Positions 63,672 through 64,000 of a DNA stretch of 64,000 bases are shown one piece after another. How positions within the stretch are numbered: position 1 is the stretch's first letter; each line of letters starts with the position of its first letter. Under the pieces are notes generated by a model. That model searched no databases and was not told the DNA's origin. It worked only from the letters and a program-made list of their open reading frames with translations. Origin of the DNA: Bifidobacterium sp. (GTDB lineage: Bacteria; Actinomycetota; Actinomycetes; Actinomycetales; Bifidobacteriaceae); the NCBI GenBank assembly GCA_022640915.1, contig JALCCT010000003.1, positions 1 to 64,000 of the forward strand. The letters are read 5' to 3'. The translations under genes and the position numbers were made by a program.

Positions 63672-64000
63672 ATGGATATGGCAATGGAGGATACGACAGC
63701 GGGCACGCCAGCGGATACGAATGCGCCGATGCCTGCGATGGGACGCCAGGCAGCTCAGTCAATGTCCGCACAGAACGAGGAAGCGCCGGATCGTATGCTT
63801 TCGCTTGAGGAATTGGAATCCAAGGCGCGCTCCTTTCGCGAACAACGCAGAGAAAAAGGCGTGTCTCAGGCCGACGCCGACTGGATTGCGCGTCCTTTTG
63901 CGGCATGGTTGCGCGGCTTGGAACCAGAGGACGCGGCAAAGCACAGGCATGCCGTGCTGGAGCGTGAAACTATGGCGGCGCTCGCCGTGGGGATGGCTGA
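63672..64000 (+). CDS. hypothetical protein, N-terminal part (3' truncated)
   Basis: ATG 63672 has AAAGGAG about 7 nt upstream. The visible 109 residues comprise an Ala/Thr/Met-rich N-terminal stretch, then S-L-E-E-L-E-S-K-A-R-S-F-R-E-Q and R-P-F-A-A-W-L-R-G-L-E-P-E-D. They continue to the end of the window with E-R-E-T-M-A-A-L-A-V-G-M-A. I do not identify it with confidence; the gene downstream of idsA in related genomes is often annotated as a DUF4192 protein, and the last residues are compatible. Confidence 0.6.
   Translation, partial: MDMAMEDTTAGTPADTNAPMPAMGRQAAQSMSAQNEEAPDRMLSLEELESKARSFREQRREKGVSQADADWIARPFAAWLRGLEPEDAAKHRHAVLERETMAALAVGMA

Overview
The window is a high-GC actinobacterial chromosome segment and almost certainly comes from a Bifidobacterium. 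The evidence is the gene order dusB-ftsZ-sepF-yggT-divIVA-lspA-rluD-dnaE, the order pgsA-cinA-clgR-DUF3046-recA-recX-rnpB-hpf-secA-trpD-plsC-pknB-idsA, a bifidobacterial-style GH32/ABC/LacI sugar locus, an actinobacterial LexA box, and PASTA kinase plus Wag31-type DivIVA proteins. I cannot assign a species. I see no prophage, insertion sequence or CRISPR array; most of the window is core chromosome.

Layout. 1-7.5 kb: the tail of a LysR regulator, tRNA-Val, a tyrosine phosphatase, a DivIVA-domain protein, a membrane-anchored hydrolase, then coupled recO-uppS. 7.5-14 kb (minus strand): a sucrose/fructo-oligosaccharide-type locus with a LacI regulator, lipoprotein binding protein, two permeases and a GH32 beta-fructosidase, with candidate LacI operators but no ATPase gene. 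14-24 kb: thiamine-binding protein, glyS, dusB, then the division/envelope cluster ftsZ-sepF-yggT-divIVA-lspA-rluD. 24-35 kb: dnaE, a TrmA/RlmD-type RNA methyltransferase coupled to a small lipoprotein and a P-type ATPase, then acnA.

35-44.5 kb is the most accessory part: a Bax-inhibitor-like protein, an AT-richer strip with a frameshifted secreted-protein gene and small ORFs, an aldo/keto reductase, and a minus-strand cluster of DUF4097 protein, PadR regulator, MFS transporter and alarmone synthetase, preceded by a perfect 18-bp palindrome. miaA and a Fic-domain gene with a degenerate active-site motif follow. 44.5-64 kb is core again: ftsK, pgsA, cinA, clgR, DUF3046, LexA-controlled recA with recX, RNase P RNA, hpf, secA, trpD, plsC, a PASTA kinase, a polyprenyl diphosphate synthase and the start of an unidentified gene.

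The most unusual signals are non-coding. A 20-bp motif occurs four times as a nested inverted repeat at 871-1074, with an identical 42-bp spacing in both arms. Several long hairpins lie between genes (5579-5775, 9204-9273, 35305-35382, 62242-62288). A recurrent -10-like hexamer stands 6-10 nt before start codons that have no ribosome binding site, which suggests leaderless mRNAs. Two DnaA-box-like sites lie upstream of the last two genes. In the proteins, the notable points are the ten 11-residue repeats of DivIVA, the altered Fic motif, the MFS gene with an in-frame stop in its apparent N-terminus, and a single-lobe binding-protein-like lipoprotein next to a P-type ATPase.
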